Shown one piece after another: positions 15,545 to 23,569 of a DNA stretch of 64,000 nt. The stretch is from the NCBI GenBank assembly GCA_035293985.1, contig DATGLS010000005.1, positions 124,001 through 188,000 of the forward strand, written 5' to 3'. Both the position numbers and the translations under genes were made by a program. The notes under the pieces are model-generated. The model made no database searches. It was not told the origin of the DNA and was given only the letters and a program-made list of their open reading frames with translations. Positions within the stretch are counted from its first letter, which is position 1. Each line of letters starts with the position of its first letter. This DNA comes from JAVDCA01 sp035293985. GTDB lineage: Bacteria > Pseudomonadota > Alphaproteobacteria > Rhizobiales > Xanthobacteraceae.

Positions 15545-16516
15545 ATGCATGTCGCCTTGACCCCGGTCGTGGTCGTCGGTGCCGGTGCGCTCGGCTGTCT
15601 CTTCGGCGGGATGCTGGCGCGCGCCGGCGCGCCCGTGACGCTGATCGGCCGGGCGACACACGTCTCGGCGATCCGCCGCGACGGCCTGGTGCTCGAGAGC
15701 CGCGCCGGCACCGAGACGATCGCGCTGAGCGCGACCGAGGATGTGGCGGCGGTTGGCGGCGCCGCACTGGTGCTGCTCTGCGTCAAGAGCACCGATACGG
15801 TCGCGGCCGCTGGCGCGATGGCACCGCACCTCGCCGCCGACGCGTTCGTGCTCAGCCTGCAGAACGGGGTCGACAACGTGGAGCGCATCCGCGCCCGAAT
15901 GGGTGTCTCTGCCGGCGCCCATGTCGGCAACCGGGTGTTGCCCGGCCTCGTCTATGCCGGCGCCGAGATGGCCGGACCCGGACACGTCCGCCACACCGGC
16001 GACGGCGATCTCGTGATCGGACAATTGAAGGCCTACGCGCGACAGGATGGATCGGATCGTACATTGCTCGCGGCCATCGCGTCCCTGTTCACGGGCGCCG
16101 GCGTGGCGGTGCGCATCTCCGACGCGATCGAGGTCGACCTGTGGACCAAGCTCACGATGAACTGCGCCTACAACGCGATCTCGGCTCTCGGCGGCGCGCG
16201 CTACGGCGAGATGATGACGCTGCCGGAAATCCGCGCCACCATGCAGGCGGCCACGCGCGAGGTCGTGGCCGTCGCGGCCGCCAAGGGGGTCCCCCTGGCG
16301 GACGATATCGTCGATGCGGTGATGAAGCTCGCCGATCGCATCCCGGTGACGATGTCGTCGACCGCTCAGGACATCCGCCGCGGCCGGCGCACCGAGATCG
16401 ATCATCTCAACGGCTACGTGGCGCGCGAAGGCGACGCGCTCGGAATCGCGGTACCTGTGAACCGCACGCTGCACGCGCTGGTCAAGCTGCTCGAGCGCCG
16501 ATTGCCGGCATCGTGA
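15545..16516 (+). CDS. 2-dehydropantoate 2-reductase family protein
   Basis: A 323-residue NADPH-dependent reductase of the ApbA/PanE family, which reduces ketopantoate to pantoate in coenzyme A synthesis, though many paralogues act on other 2-keto acids. The dinucleotide motif is VVVGAGALGCLFGGMLARAG (GxGxxG at residues 12-17). The catalytic lysine is K202 in DLWTKLTMN, with conserved N206 and N210, and SLQNGVDN carries the substrate-pocket Asn. The C-terminal helical domain includes SSTAQDIRRGRRTEIDHLNG. The ATG at 15545 was chosen because the Rossmann strand starts there. It is a single gene with no pan genes nearby, so the physiological role is not certain. Confidence 0.9.
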   Translation: MHVALTPVVVVGAGALGCLFGGMLARAGAPVTLIGRATHVSAIRRDGLVLESRAGTETIALSATEDVAAVGGAALVLLCVKSTDTVAAAGAMAPHLAADAFVLSLQNGVDNVERIRARMGVSAGAHVGNRVLPGLVYAGAEMAGPGHVRHTGDGDLVIGQLKAYARQDGSDRTLLAAIASLFTGAGVAVRISDAIEVDLWTKLTMNCAYNAISALGGARYGEMMTLPEIRATMQAATREVVAVAAAKGVPLADDIVDAVMKLADRIPVTMSSTAQDIRRGRRTEIDHLNGYVAREGDALGIAVPVNRTLHALVKLLERRLPAS

Positions 16517-16851
16517 CCGCCGCGTTACTGGCGTGACGCGCACGCATTAACCACGCGATCGCCCGCCTCAATCGGGCACACCAGTGCCCCGCCCACGACA
16601 AAAACGAGACAAAAACGAAAAGTAAACGGACCCCTCACGCATGTGGGCGCGAGAGCGCCTTAACGCACGTCAACGCGGGTTCCCATGCGCCGGCCGGGGA
16701 ACGGAGGTCGGCGATTAACGCGATGATAAGGTCCTCGCGGAAAGATGCGCGGATGAGTGCGTGAATGGGGATCGCGCCGCCTCGCCGCGGCCGATGAGAA
16801 GAACGTCGGACAGAGACACGCTGTCTGTGTTGCGTTGCGTGGGATGGGGTA
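16517..16851. other. Intergenic region with an 11-bp direct repeat
   Basis: A 335-bp non-coding gap. It contains two adjacent copies of GACAAAAACGA (16597-16607 and 16608-16618). No operator or gene was recognised; the promoter of the downstream peptidase gene should lie here. Confidence 0.5.
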
Positions 16852-17994
16852 ATGCGAGGGGGTCTCGCCTCAAAGTCGGCTGATCGGTTGTCGGGCGTCG
16901 TGTTGGTCACCGGCGCGCTGATGGCGGTTGGCGTCGTGGTGCTCGTCGCGCTCCCGCTCGCCATGTCGGGCCCGTTCCCGATCGCGCAGGGTGACTGGGT
17001 CATCGACAAGGCGCTGGTGCCGCCGAGCGTGGTGCAGAACATCGCGGCGAACGTCGCTCCTGCACCCGCGCCAGCGCGCGACGAGACGACGATCGTCAAG
17101 ACGACGGTGCCGACGCGGTCACTGACGATCGCGACCATGTCACCCCCGCCGCGGCCCGCGCCGGTGCGCACGCGACGCGCGGTCGACCATCTCGTGTTTG
17201 CGGCGCGCTGGAAGCGCACCGGCCTGCCGGCAAGCGACAGCGCCGACGATGCGCCGACCGGCACTATCCGCCTCGCGCTCGCAGATGAGCATACCCCGAT
17301 CATCGCCGCGCCGAGGCCGGCGACACTCGAGGTTCCGGCCGAGGTGACACGCATCAAGGCGGTGGAGAAGAAGGTCGAGGCGGCGCCGGTGAAGAAGCGC
17401 GACGTCAACCCGATGGACGTGGTCGACGACTATCTGTGGGACGTGTACGAGCGTGCGCCGGTGAAGAAGGACAACACGGGCGACTTCACCTGGAAGGACG
17501 TCGCCGCGGCGAAGCGCATGCACATGTCGCTCAAGGACTACGTGATCCGCGGCATGGATCCGGATTTCCGCGAGGAGCTCTATCACGCCGGCCACGCCAT
17601 GGACGCGGCCGGGCTGAAGTGGTCGATGCTGAGCGCCTTCCGCGACGACTATCGCCAGACGCTCGCCTCCGGCTTCAAGGCGCGGACCGGCAACTCGCTG
17701 CACGGCGGCAGCCGCGCGGTCGGCGGCTACGGCCATGGGCGCGCGATCGACATCAACAACGTCGAGGGCGACGACGAGACGGTGTGGCGCTGGATGGACG
17801 CGCATGGTGCCAAGTACGGCCTGCGCCGCCCGATGCCGGGCATCGATCCGGCACACATCCAGTCGGGCGGCAACTGGCACGAGATGGCGCAGGCGATGCG
17901 CGCCGACCGCACGCACGTGGCGGAGGCGAAGAAGCCGGACAAGCCCACGACGCAGGCCTCGGTCCGCTCGCGGCGCTCGCGCGCGCATATGTAA
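16852..17994 (+). CDS. Membrane-anchored M15-like (D-Ala-D-Ala carboxypeptidase-type) protein
   Basis: A 380-residue protein with one N-terminal membrane helix (VVLVTGALMAVGVVVLVALPLAM), a long low-complexity linker to about residue 190, and a C-terminal domain resembling the VanY/peptidase M15 fold. The putative zinc motif is around GGYGHGRAIDI (H295, D300), with a late GGNWHEM that would supply the second histidine. The spacing H-G-R-A-x-D is one residue shorter than the usual H-x-x-G-x-A-x-D, so activity should be confirmed. Its location would be the periplasm, acting on peptidoglycan peptides. The ATG at 16852 directly precedes the anchor. It is a single gene. Confidence 0.75.
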   Translation: MRGGLASKSADRLSGVVLVTGALMAVGVVVLVALPLAMSGPFPIAQGDWVIDKALVPPSVVQNIAANVAPAPAPARDETTIVKTTVPTRSLTIATMSPPPRPAPVRTRRAVDHLVFAARWKRTGLPASDSADDAPTGTIRLALADEHTPIIAAPRPATLEVPAEVTRIKAVEKKVEAAPVKKRDVNPMDVVDDYLWDVYERAPVKKDNTGDFTWKDVAAAKRMHMSLKDYVIRGMDPDFREELYHAGHAMDAAGLKWSMLSAFRDDYRQTLASGFKARTGNSLHGGSRAVGGYGHGRAIDINNVEGDDETVWRWMDAHGAKYGLRRPMPGIDPAHIQSGGNWHEMAQAMRADRTHVAEAKKPDKPTTQASVRSRRSRAHM

Positions 17995-18004
17995 TTGCCG
18001 CGCT

Positions 18005-18088
18005 CGCCATGGCCGAGCCTGTCCCGGCCATCCACGTCTTACGGTGTGGTAAATACGTGGATGCCCGGCACAAGGCCGGGCGTGACGA
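18005..18088. repeat. Dispersed intergenic palindrome, family A, copy 2
   Basis: It reads GCCATGGCCGAGCCTGTCCC then CCATCCACGTCTTA, and on the right AATACGTGGATGCCCGGCAC and GGGCGTGACGA. It has the same layout as the copy at 9219 and lies between convergent genes. Confidence 0.8.
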
Positions 18089-18101
18089 TCCACTGCTCGT
18101 G

Positions 18102-18494
18102 TTACTCCGCCGGCCCCTCCACGATGTATTGCCGCGAGCTCGACTCGCGCAGGCGCACCGTGACGATCTTGGTGTAGGCCGGCGAGTAGCGCCACTCCTT
18201 GGCGGCTTCGAAGCTCGGAAACTCGCTGATGACGACGCGCGCCTTGGGCGGCGCGCCCTCGGTGCCGAGCACCCGGCCGCCGCGCGCCAGATAGTGGCCG
18301 CCGAACGGCTCGACTGTCGCGGCCGCATGCGCCGCGTAATCCCGCTGGTAGGTCTCGCGGTCGCCGGTGATCTCGACCTCGGTGACGATGTAGGCTTTCG
18401 GCGTGCCCCTGCCCTGCTGGACGCGCGCGGCCGCCGCGCCCGCGGCGGCGCCGAGGATCGCGGCCGCCGCTACGGCGTAGGATGAGAAGACCAT
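18102..18494 (-). CDS. DUF1330 domain protein, exported
   Basis: A 130-residue protein with a signal peptide (SSYAVAAAAILGAAAGAAAA) followed by a DUF1330 dimeric alpha-beta barrel domain: PKAYIVTEVEITGDRETY, GGHYLARGG, RVVISEFPSFEAAKEWRYSP and a final strand YIVEG. DUF1330 proteins are small ferredoxin-like folds of unclear biochemical role. The alanine-rich leader suggests export or membrane anchoring. TTTCCTCCTG on the plus strand gives an AGGAGG-type ribosome site just before the ATG. It is a single gene. Confidence 0.85.
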   Translation of the reverse strand: MVFSSYAVAAAAILGAAAGAAAARVQQGRGTPKAYIVTEVEITGDRETYQRDYAAHAAATVEPFGGHYLARGGRVLGTEGAPPKARVVISEFPSFEAAKEWRYSPAYTKIVTVRLRESSSRQYIVEGPAE

Positions 18495-18532
18495 TGTTTC
18501 CTCCTGTTACGAAAAGCTGTTTCAGTTCTCCT

Positions 18533-18687
18533 CTCCCCCGCGCGCGTAGCGCGTGGCGGGGAGGGGCCAGGGGTGGGGGCGCCGCTTGCTCGGAATTGGC
18601 GGTCACTCCACCCCGACCGCCCTCGCCGCGCGACGGCAGTCGACCCTCCCCCTGCAGGTCCCCTGCAGGGTCCCTGCAGGGGAGGCT
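18533..18687. repeat. GC-rich intergenic repeat with three CCTGCAGG units
   Basis: The CTCTCCCCCGCGC / GCGGGGAGGGG palindrome typical of intergenic repeats in this group is followed by three close CCTGCAGG palindromes (about 18652-18683). It lies upstream of the DUF1330 gene and downstream of the SDR gene. Confidence 0.65.
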
Positions 18688-18692
18688 AAAGA

Positions 18693-19493
18693 TCAATCGC
18701 ATCTCGCCGTCATGCCGCCGTCGACGACGATCTCGGCACCGGTGACGAAGCGCGCCTCGTCGGAGGCGAGATAGAGCGCCGCATAAGCGGTGTCGCGGCC
18801 GTCGCCCATGAAGCCGAGCGGGATGCGCGCGACGCGCGACTTGAGGAGGGCATCGACGTCGCCGCCGCTGCGCTGCTTGGCGAGCCGCACCTCGACCATC
18901 GGCGTGTGCAGCTGGCCGGGCACCACCGTGTTCACCCGGATGCCCTTGCTCGCATATTGCACGGCGGTCACGCGCGAGAGCTGCAGCACGCCCGCCTTCG
19001 CGGCCGCGTAGCCGACCTGCGCGGCCCCGCTCCAGCGGATGCCCGATGCCGATGCCACGTTGACGATCGCGCCCCCGCCCTGGGCGATCATGATCGGAAT
19101 GACGTGCTTGCAGCCCAGGAAGGCGGACTTGAGATTGTGATCCATCTGGGCATCGAACCCCTCCTCGCTCAGCTCAACGGCGCCGCCCGCGGCCGAGCCG
19201 CCGACATTGTTCACCAGAATGTCGATGCGCCCGTAGCGCGCATGCGCGGCCTCCATCATCTTGGCGACCTGCCCAGAGTCGGTCGCATCGACCTGATACG
19301 CTTCGATGTCGCCGCCGGCGTCGCGCACGCGCGCCAGCGTCTCGGTCATGGCGTCGAGGTTCTTGTCGGCGGCGAAGACTTTGGCGCCTTCCTGCGCGAA
19401 GATCACGGCCATGGCGCGGCCATTGCCCCAGCCAGGGCCGACACAACCGGCGCCACTGACGATTGCGACCTTGCCTTCCAGTCTTCCAGCCAT
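18693..19493 (-). CDS. SDR family oxidoreductase
   Basis: A 266-residue short-chain dehydrogenase using NAD(P). The cofactor loop is VSGAGCVGPGWGNGRAMA, an enlarged version of the usual TGxxxGxG. ILVNNVGG is the NNAG-type motif, and catalytic Ser (NVASASGIRWSG) and Tyr-x3-Lys (YAAAKAG) are present. The end FVTGAEIVVDGGMTARCD is typical of C-terminal SDR strands. The ATG at 19493 has GAGAGGAC upstream and was chosen over an upstream ATG that adds non-homologous residues. It is divergent from the CnbZ-like gene, and a role in aromatic or side-chain catabolism is possible. Confidence 0.9.
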   Translation of the reverse strand: MAGRLEGKVAIVSGAGCVGPGWGNGRAMAVIFAQEGAKVFAADKNLDAMTETLARVRDAGGDIEAYQVDATDSGQVAKMMEAAHARYGRIDILVNNVGGSAAGGAVELSEEGFDAQMDHNLKSAFLGCKHVIPIMIAQGGGAIVNVASASGIRWSGAAQVGYAAAKAGVLQLSRVTAVQYASKGIRVNTVVPGQLHTPMVEVRLAKQRSGGDVDALLKSRVARIPLGFMGDGRDTAYAALYLASDEARFVTGAEIVVDGGMTARCD

Positions 19494-19567
19494 GTCCTCT
19501 CCCCGGCTTGCGCGCCTTCGGTTTTTCGCCGGATAAGCTACACGAACCCGCAACGGAGCTTCCAGGC

Positions 19568-20329
19568 ATGACCGCATCGGCCGAATTCGCCCCCGGCAAC
19601 TACCGTTTCATCCCTGCCGTCTTCCAGTATTCCGGCGGCGTCGCGGCCAGCGAAGGCTACGCGATCGAACGCCTGCGCTTCCGCGAGCCCGTCCCGTTGG
19701 CGGAAGGATTTGCCCGCATCGAGCGGATCATCGGCGCCGCCGGCCGCCCGCTCACCTCGTTCTGTGCCTGCGAGCTGCGCTCGCCCGCGCCCTTCACCGA
19801 GGATGGCTTTCGCGCTTTCAACGAGATCTACGTCGTCACGCTGCGCAAATGGGGCCTGTTCGACGGCACGATCAATCCGGTCGCGCGCAGCAATGTCTGC
19901 CCCGAGGTCGCGCCGCCACCCGAGCCGTCGTTCCACGCCTTCGCGTACACCGTGAAAGCTCCGGCGCCGGCCAATAGCTCTTCAAAAAGCTTCGTCATCG
20001 CCGGCAGTGGCGAGGCGCGCGAGGGCGGCGCGAGCTACCGCGAGCGCACGGTGCGCCGCGGCGAGCAGACGCCCGACGCCATGCGCGAGAAGGCCCGTTA
20101 CGTGCTGGGCGAGATGGAGCGCCGCCTCGGCCTCCTCGGCTTCACCTGGGCCGACACGACGGCGACCCAGGTCTACACGGTCTACGACCTTCACCCCTTC
20201 CTCGGCGACGAGATCGTGCGGCGCGGCGCGGCGCGCGCTGGGCTCACCTGGCACTTCTGTCGCCCGCCCGTGCTGGATCTCGACTACGAGATGGATTGCC
20301 GCGGCGTGGGTGTCGAGAAGGTCATCTGA
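19568..20329 (+). CDS. CnbZ-like protein (2-amino-5-chloromuconate deaminase family)
   Basis: A 253-residue protein related to the RidA-like deaminase CnbZ, which removes ammonia from aminomuconates in the degradation of nitro- or amino-aromatics. Recognisable stretches are FIPAVFQYSGGVAASEGYAI, SFCACELRSPAPFTEDGF, NPVARSNVCPEVAPP and TQVYTVYDLHPF; these are recalled family hallmarks rather than a computed match. No signal peptide is seen. The ATG at 19568 follows GGAGC. It lies next to an SDR, a TTT-type binding protein, an FAD monooxygenase and a VOC protein, which together suggest ring-compound catabolism. Confidence 0.7.
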   Translation: MTASAEFAPGNYRFIPAVFQYSGGVAASEGYAIERLRFREPVPLAEGFARIERIIGAAGRPLTSFCACELRSPAPFTEDGFRAFNEIYVVTLRKWGLFDGTINPVARSNVCPEVAPPPEPSFHAFAYTVKAPAPANSSSKSFVIAGSGEAREGGASYRERTVRRGEQTPDAMREKARYVLGEMERRLGLLGFTWADTTATQVYTVYDLHPFLGDEIVRRGAARAGLTWHFCRPPVLDLDYEMDCRGVGVEKVI

Positions 20330-20339
20330 GATTTCCCCC

Positions 20340-20478
20340 TCATGCGCGCAAAGGCGACGCGAAGGCGGGCATCCACGTCTATCTTGCTGCGAGTCAGCAC
20401 AGCAAGGACGTGGATGGCGGGGACGAAGTCGAGCGAAGCGGCGCCGTTGTTCGAACGGTATGTCCGGCCATGACGAGT
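20340..20478. repeat. Dispersed intergenic palindrome, family A, copy 3 (extended)
   Basis: It contains ATCCACGTCTATCTTGCTG and CAGCAAGGACGTGGATGGCG arms, with a longer right flank (GACGAAGTCGAGCGAAGCGG) before CCGGCCATGACGAG. The extra right-hand segment makes it longer than the other copies. It lies between convergent genes. Confidence 0.7.
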
Positions 20479-20479
20479 C

Positions 20480-21454
20480 CTACTGCGCCTTGATCCCCGC
20501 CTTGGCGACCACCTCGCGCCACTTCGCGAGATCGGTCTTGATCCGCCCGCCGAGCAGCTCCGGCGGCCCAGTCTCGACCTCCACCCCCTGCTTCGCCAGC
20601 AGCGCGACCACGTCGGGGTCGCGCATCACCTCGTTCACCTGTGCGTTGAGGCGTGTGACGATCCCGGGCGCGACGCCCGCCGGAAAGACGAGGCCGGTCC
20701 ACAGCCCGGCCTCGTAGCCCGTGAGGCCGGTTTCGGCGAGGGTCGGCAGATCGGGCAGCATGGCGTTGCGCTTGAGGCCGGTGGTCGCGAGCGCGCGCAG
20801 CTTGCCGGATCGGACCTGCGGCAGCGACGGCGCGATGGTGCCGAACAGGATCTCAATGCGGCCCTGCATCAGGTCGATCATCGACTGCTCGGTGCCGCGA
20901 TAGGGCACATGATTGATGTCGACGCCCGCCATGGTGGTGAACAGCGCGCCGGCGAGGTGCGCCATGGTGCCGACGCCGGCCGACGCGTAGTTGAGCTTGC
21001 CCGGCTTCGCCTTGGCCAGCGCGATCAGCTCCGGCACCGAACGGGCGTCGAGCCCGGGCGTCACCAGCAGCACGAGCGGCGAATAGGCGAGCATGCCGAC
21101 GGGGGTGAAATCCTTCACCGGATCGAACGCGAGCTTGATGCCGAGCGCCGCGGTGGTCGCATGCGAGGTGGTATTGGCGAGCTCGAGCGTATAGCCGTCC
21201 GGCGCGGCGCGCGCCGCGAGCTCGGTGCCGAGGATGGTCGAGCCGCCCGGCTTGTTCTCGATCACGACCGGCTGGCCGAGCTTTGCCGCGAGCTTCTGCC
21301 CGACGATGCGGGCGATGACGTCGGAGCCGCTGCCCGCGCCGAACGGCACGATCAGGTGGATCGGGCGCGCCGGCCAGGTCGCCGCCGGCTGAGCAACCGC
21401 AGCACCTGCCAACAGCAGCGCGACCACCGCGCCGCACAGCCATCGACCGGTCAT
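20480..21454 (-). CDS. Tripartite tricarboxylate transporter substrate-binding protein (TctC/Bug)
   Basis: A 324-residue periplasmic binding protein of the Bug family. A signal peptide (LCGAVVALLLAGAAVAQ) is followed by WPARPIHLIVPFGAGSGSD, VIENKPGGSTILGTELAARA, NYASAGVGTMAHLAGALF and VPYRGTEQSMIDLMQGRIE, all diagnostic of the family. It normally binds carboxylates for a TctAB-type membrane pair, but no tctA or tctB is present, so it may serve a distant transporter. Its ATG overlaps the stop of the upstream FAD monooxygenase gene by 4 bp (ATGA), which points to a shared operon and possibly to the monooxygenase substrate as ligand. Confidence 0.93.
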   Translation of the reverse strand: MTGRWLCGAVVALLLAGAAVAQPAATWPARPIHLIVPFGAGSGSDVIARIVGQKLAAKLGQPVVIENKPGGSTILGTELAARAAPDGYTLELANTTSHATTAALGIKLAFDPVKDFTPVGMLAYSPLVLLVTPGLDARSVPELIALAKAKPGKLNYASAGVGTMAHLAGALFTTMAGVDINHVPYRGTEQSMIDLMQGRIEILFGTIAPSLPQVRSGKLRALATTGLKRNAMLPDLPTLAETGLTGYEAGLWTGLVFPAGVAPGIVTRLNAQVNEVMRDPDVVALLAKQGVEVETGPPELLGGRIKTDLAKWREVVAKAGIKAQ

Positions 21455-22659
21455 GCGATCGCCTCCGCCTCGCGCAGGCTCTGGATCAGCGACGAGCGCA
21501 GCAGGAAGGCGTGGGCGAGCTTGGGATCCTCGGCGGTGCGGCGCAGCTCGTCGTGATTACGCGCCCGCACGGCCGGGTCCTTCTCGGCCAGCAGCTTCTT
21601 GTTGCGCATGGTCTGCGCCTGCGTGTGCTGCAACGCGACGTGGCGGCGCTGGCGTTCGTAGCGATCGAGCGCATCCTCGCCGAGCTCGCCGCGCAGGATG
21701 CCGGCGAGCTTGTCGGCGAGGTTGAAGGCATCGTGCACGCCGCTGTTCATCCCCATCGCGCCGATCGGACTGTTCACGTGCGCCGCATCGCCGGCGAGGA
21801 TCGCACGCCCGACGCGGAATTTCCGCGCGACCCGTTGATGCACCGTGTAAAGATTGGTGCCCACGATATTGAAATCTCTGCCGGTCGGCAGAAACCGCTG
21901 CAGCCGCGCCTGCAGTGCCTCGGGACGGCAGATCGCCGCCTCATCCTCCTCGGGGGCGGTCGGGAAGTGCACCCGCCAGCGGTCGGGCGGGCCCTTCCAG
22001 TGGAACAGGTTCGACCATTCTGTTGGGTCGGAGATGTAGTTGCGCTCGGTGTAGCCGTGCCGGCGGAAGTCGTAGGCGACCTCGATGTTCAACGTACGGT
22101 CCGAATACGTGAAACCCTCGAACTCGATGTCGAGGTCCTTGCGCACGATGCTGCGCGCCCCCTCGGCGCTGACCAGGTAGGCGCCCGCGATGGTCTCGGC
22201 CTCGCCGGCCGGATTCGTGACATGCGCGGTCACGCCGCCGGCGCCCTGCTCGAACGACGTGAAGGGGGTGGAGAGGCGCACGTCGATCAGCGGATGGGCC
22301 TGCGCGAGCTTGAGCGCCTCCTCGACGATCTTGATGCGCTCGCATTGCAGCACATAGGGAAACTTCGTGTCGCCCCGGAGGAGGGCATGGTCGAACTCGG
22401 CGATCCGCCGGTTCTCGTGCCGGTCCCAATAATGAAACAGCGGCGCCACGATGCCGCGCGGCTCTAGCTTCGAGTAGAGCCCGATTGCGTCATAAAGCTC
22501 GAGCGTGGCCGGATGGTTGGTGCCCGCGCGCGGCACCTGCTCGAGGAAATTGTCGGCGCCGAGCGCCTCGATGACGATCGATGGGACGTCCTGCTGCGCC
22601 AAGCGCAACGCAAGGCACAGGCCGACGGGCCCTGCCCCGATGACGATGACCCGGTTCAC
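21451..22659 (-). CDS. FAD-dependent monooxygenase (PHBH/MhpA type)
   Basis: A 402-residue class A flavoprotein hydroxylase. The FAD Rossmann motif is VIVIGAGPVGLCLALRLA (GxGxxG at residues 8-13); YLVSAEGARSIVRKDL matches the DG-type motif that contacts FAD and NADPH; and ILAGDAAHVNSPIGAMGMN is the GD motif with the following helix. Such enzymes hydroxylate aromatic rings. The ATG at 22659 directly starts the first strand. It forms an operon with the Bug-type binding protein downstream (ATGA overlap), and the VOC protein gene lies on the same strand just upstream. The substrate is not known. Confidence 0.92.
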   Translation of the reverse strand: MNRVIVIGAGPVGLCLALRLAQQDVPSIVIEALGADNFLEQVPRAGTNHPATLELYDAIGLYSKLEPRGIVAPLFHYWDRHENRRIAEFDHALLRGDTKFPYVLQCERIKIVEEALKLAQAHPLIDVRLSTPFTSFEQGAGGVTAHVTNPAGEAETIAGAYLVSAEGARSIVRKDLDIEFEGFTYSDRTLNIEVAYDFRRHGYTERNYISDPTEWSNLFHWKGPPDRWRVHFPTAPEEDEAAICRPEALQARLQRFLPTGRDFNIVGTNLYTVHQRVARKFRVGRAILAGDAAHVNSPIGAMGMNSGVHDAFNLADKLAGILRGELGEDALDRYERQRRHVALQHTQAQTMRNKKLLAEKDPAVRARNHDELRRTAEDPKLAHAFLLRSSLIQSLREAEAIA

Positions 22660-22663
22660 ACTA

Positions 22664-22748
22664 CGTCATGCGCGGGCTTGGCCCGCGCATCCACGTCTAT
22701 CCTGGGAAGCGTAAGACATGGATGGCGGGGACGAGCCCGGCCATCACG
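22664..22748. repeat. Dispersed intergenic palindrome, family A, copy 4
   Basis: It reads CGTCATGCGCGGGCTTGGCC, CATCCACGTCTATCCTGG, AAGACATGGATGGCGGGGAC and CCCGGCCATCACGG in order, the same layout as the copy at 9219. It lies 5 bp upstream of the FAD monooxygenase start. Confidence 0.8.
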
Positions 22749-22765
22749 GCGTGAGTGCCGCACGT

Positions 22766-23146
22766 TCAACTCTTCGCCACCACGTCCTTGACGGCGCCGG
22801 CCCAGCCCTTGTGGGTCAGATCGAACACGATGCCGAGCGGGTCCTTGTACTTCGCCTCGTAGAACGAGTTCGCCGAGGTCGGCCGGCCCGCCAGATAGGT
22901 GCCGCCGGCGTCGACCACCTTCTTCTCGGCCTCGTCGAGATCGTCGACCCACATGCCGAAGTGGTAGATGCCGATCTCCTCCTTCTCGCTCTCCTTCTTG
23001 AGCAGCGCCACGTTGACGGTGCCGTCCGACATGTAGATTCCGCGCCGCGCCGTGCCGGCGCGCTTCATGTCGAAGGCTTTCTCGAAGAACGTGGCGGCGG
23101 CCTCCGGATCGGGAACGATGAGCGCGATGTGGCGGAGCTTGGCCAT
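22766..23146 (-). CDS. VOC (glyoxalase/extradiol dioxygenase) superfamily protein
   Basis: A 126-residue vicinal-oxygen-chelate protein with paired beta-alpha-beta-beta-beta modules: AKLRHIALIVPDPEAAATFF and YHFGMWVDDLDEAEKKVVDA, ending in YKDPLGIVFDLTHKGW. Metal-ligand candidates are the H in RHIAL, the H in YHFGMW and the D/E near GIVFDL. Members include lactoylglutathione lyase-like enzymes, dioxygenases and resistance proteins, so the reaction stays open. The ATG at 23146 has AAGGG upstream; an earlier ATG adds a non-conserved leader. Neighbouring genes suggest a part in aromatic catabolism. Confidence 0.88.
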   Translation of the reverse strand: MAKLRHIALIVPDPEAAATFFEKAFDMKRAGTARRGIYMSDGTVNVALLKKESEKEEIGIYHFGMWVDDLDEAEKKVVDAGGTYLAGRPTSANSFYEAKYKDPLGIVFDLTHKGWAGAVKDVVAKS

Positions 23147-23286
23147 GGGGACCCTTTCGTTTCGGCCGGCGCACACCCGCGCCGCGCGTCAGGCCCATTA
23201 AGCCAAAACATCAGGCGGTGCGCAATTTGCCTGTCGGCAGCACGGGTATTCCGCCTCGTAATGCGTCGCCACGGGCGGGAAGCGCC

Positions 23287-23517
23287 CTACGCCTCGCCCA
23301 TGACGGCGGCAAAGGCCCGTTCGAGCATCAGCCGGCACTCGTCGGCCTGGCGGCGGCCTGCATCGTCGCAGCGGCCCGCGATGTCGCGCAGATCGCGAAT
23401 GGCGGCGTCGACCGCGGTCAGAAGGTCGATTTCGCTCGTGGCGACCGGTTCCACGGCCGGCTTCTTCCTCCGGAATGGAATCACGTTGGACACGACATTG
23501 GACATCACATTGGACAT
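23287..23517 (-). CDS. Small hypothetical protein with a repeated N terminus
   Basis: A 76-residue protein with no recognised domain. The N terminus repeats MSNV three times (MSNVMSNVVSNV), encoded by three tandem 12-bp units at 23482-23517, each beginning with an in-frame ATG or GTG. A basic patch (PFRRKKP) is followed by a helical region (LLTAVDAAIRDLRDIAGRC, ADECRLMLERAFAAVM). It is likely a small soluble helical protein. Coding potential is supported by the helical, charged pattern, but there is no family evidence. Confidence 0.5.
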   Translation of the reverse strand: MSNVMSNVVSNVIPFRRKKPAVEPVATSEIDLLTAVDAAIRDLRDIAGRCDDAGRRQADECRLMLERAFAAVMGEA

Positions 23518-23569
23518 GGGAACGCCCCCGAATCACGCGACACGCGCGCGGAGTTTGGCCAGCCAAAGG

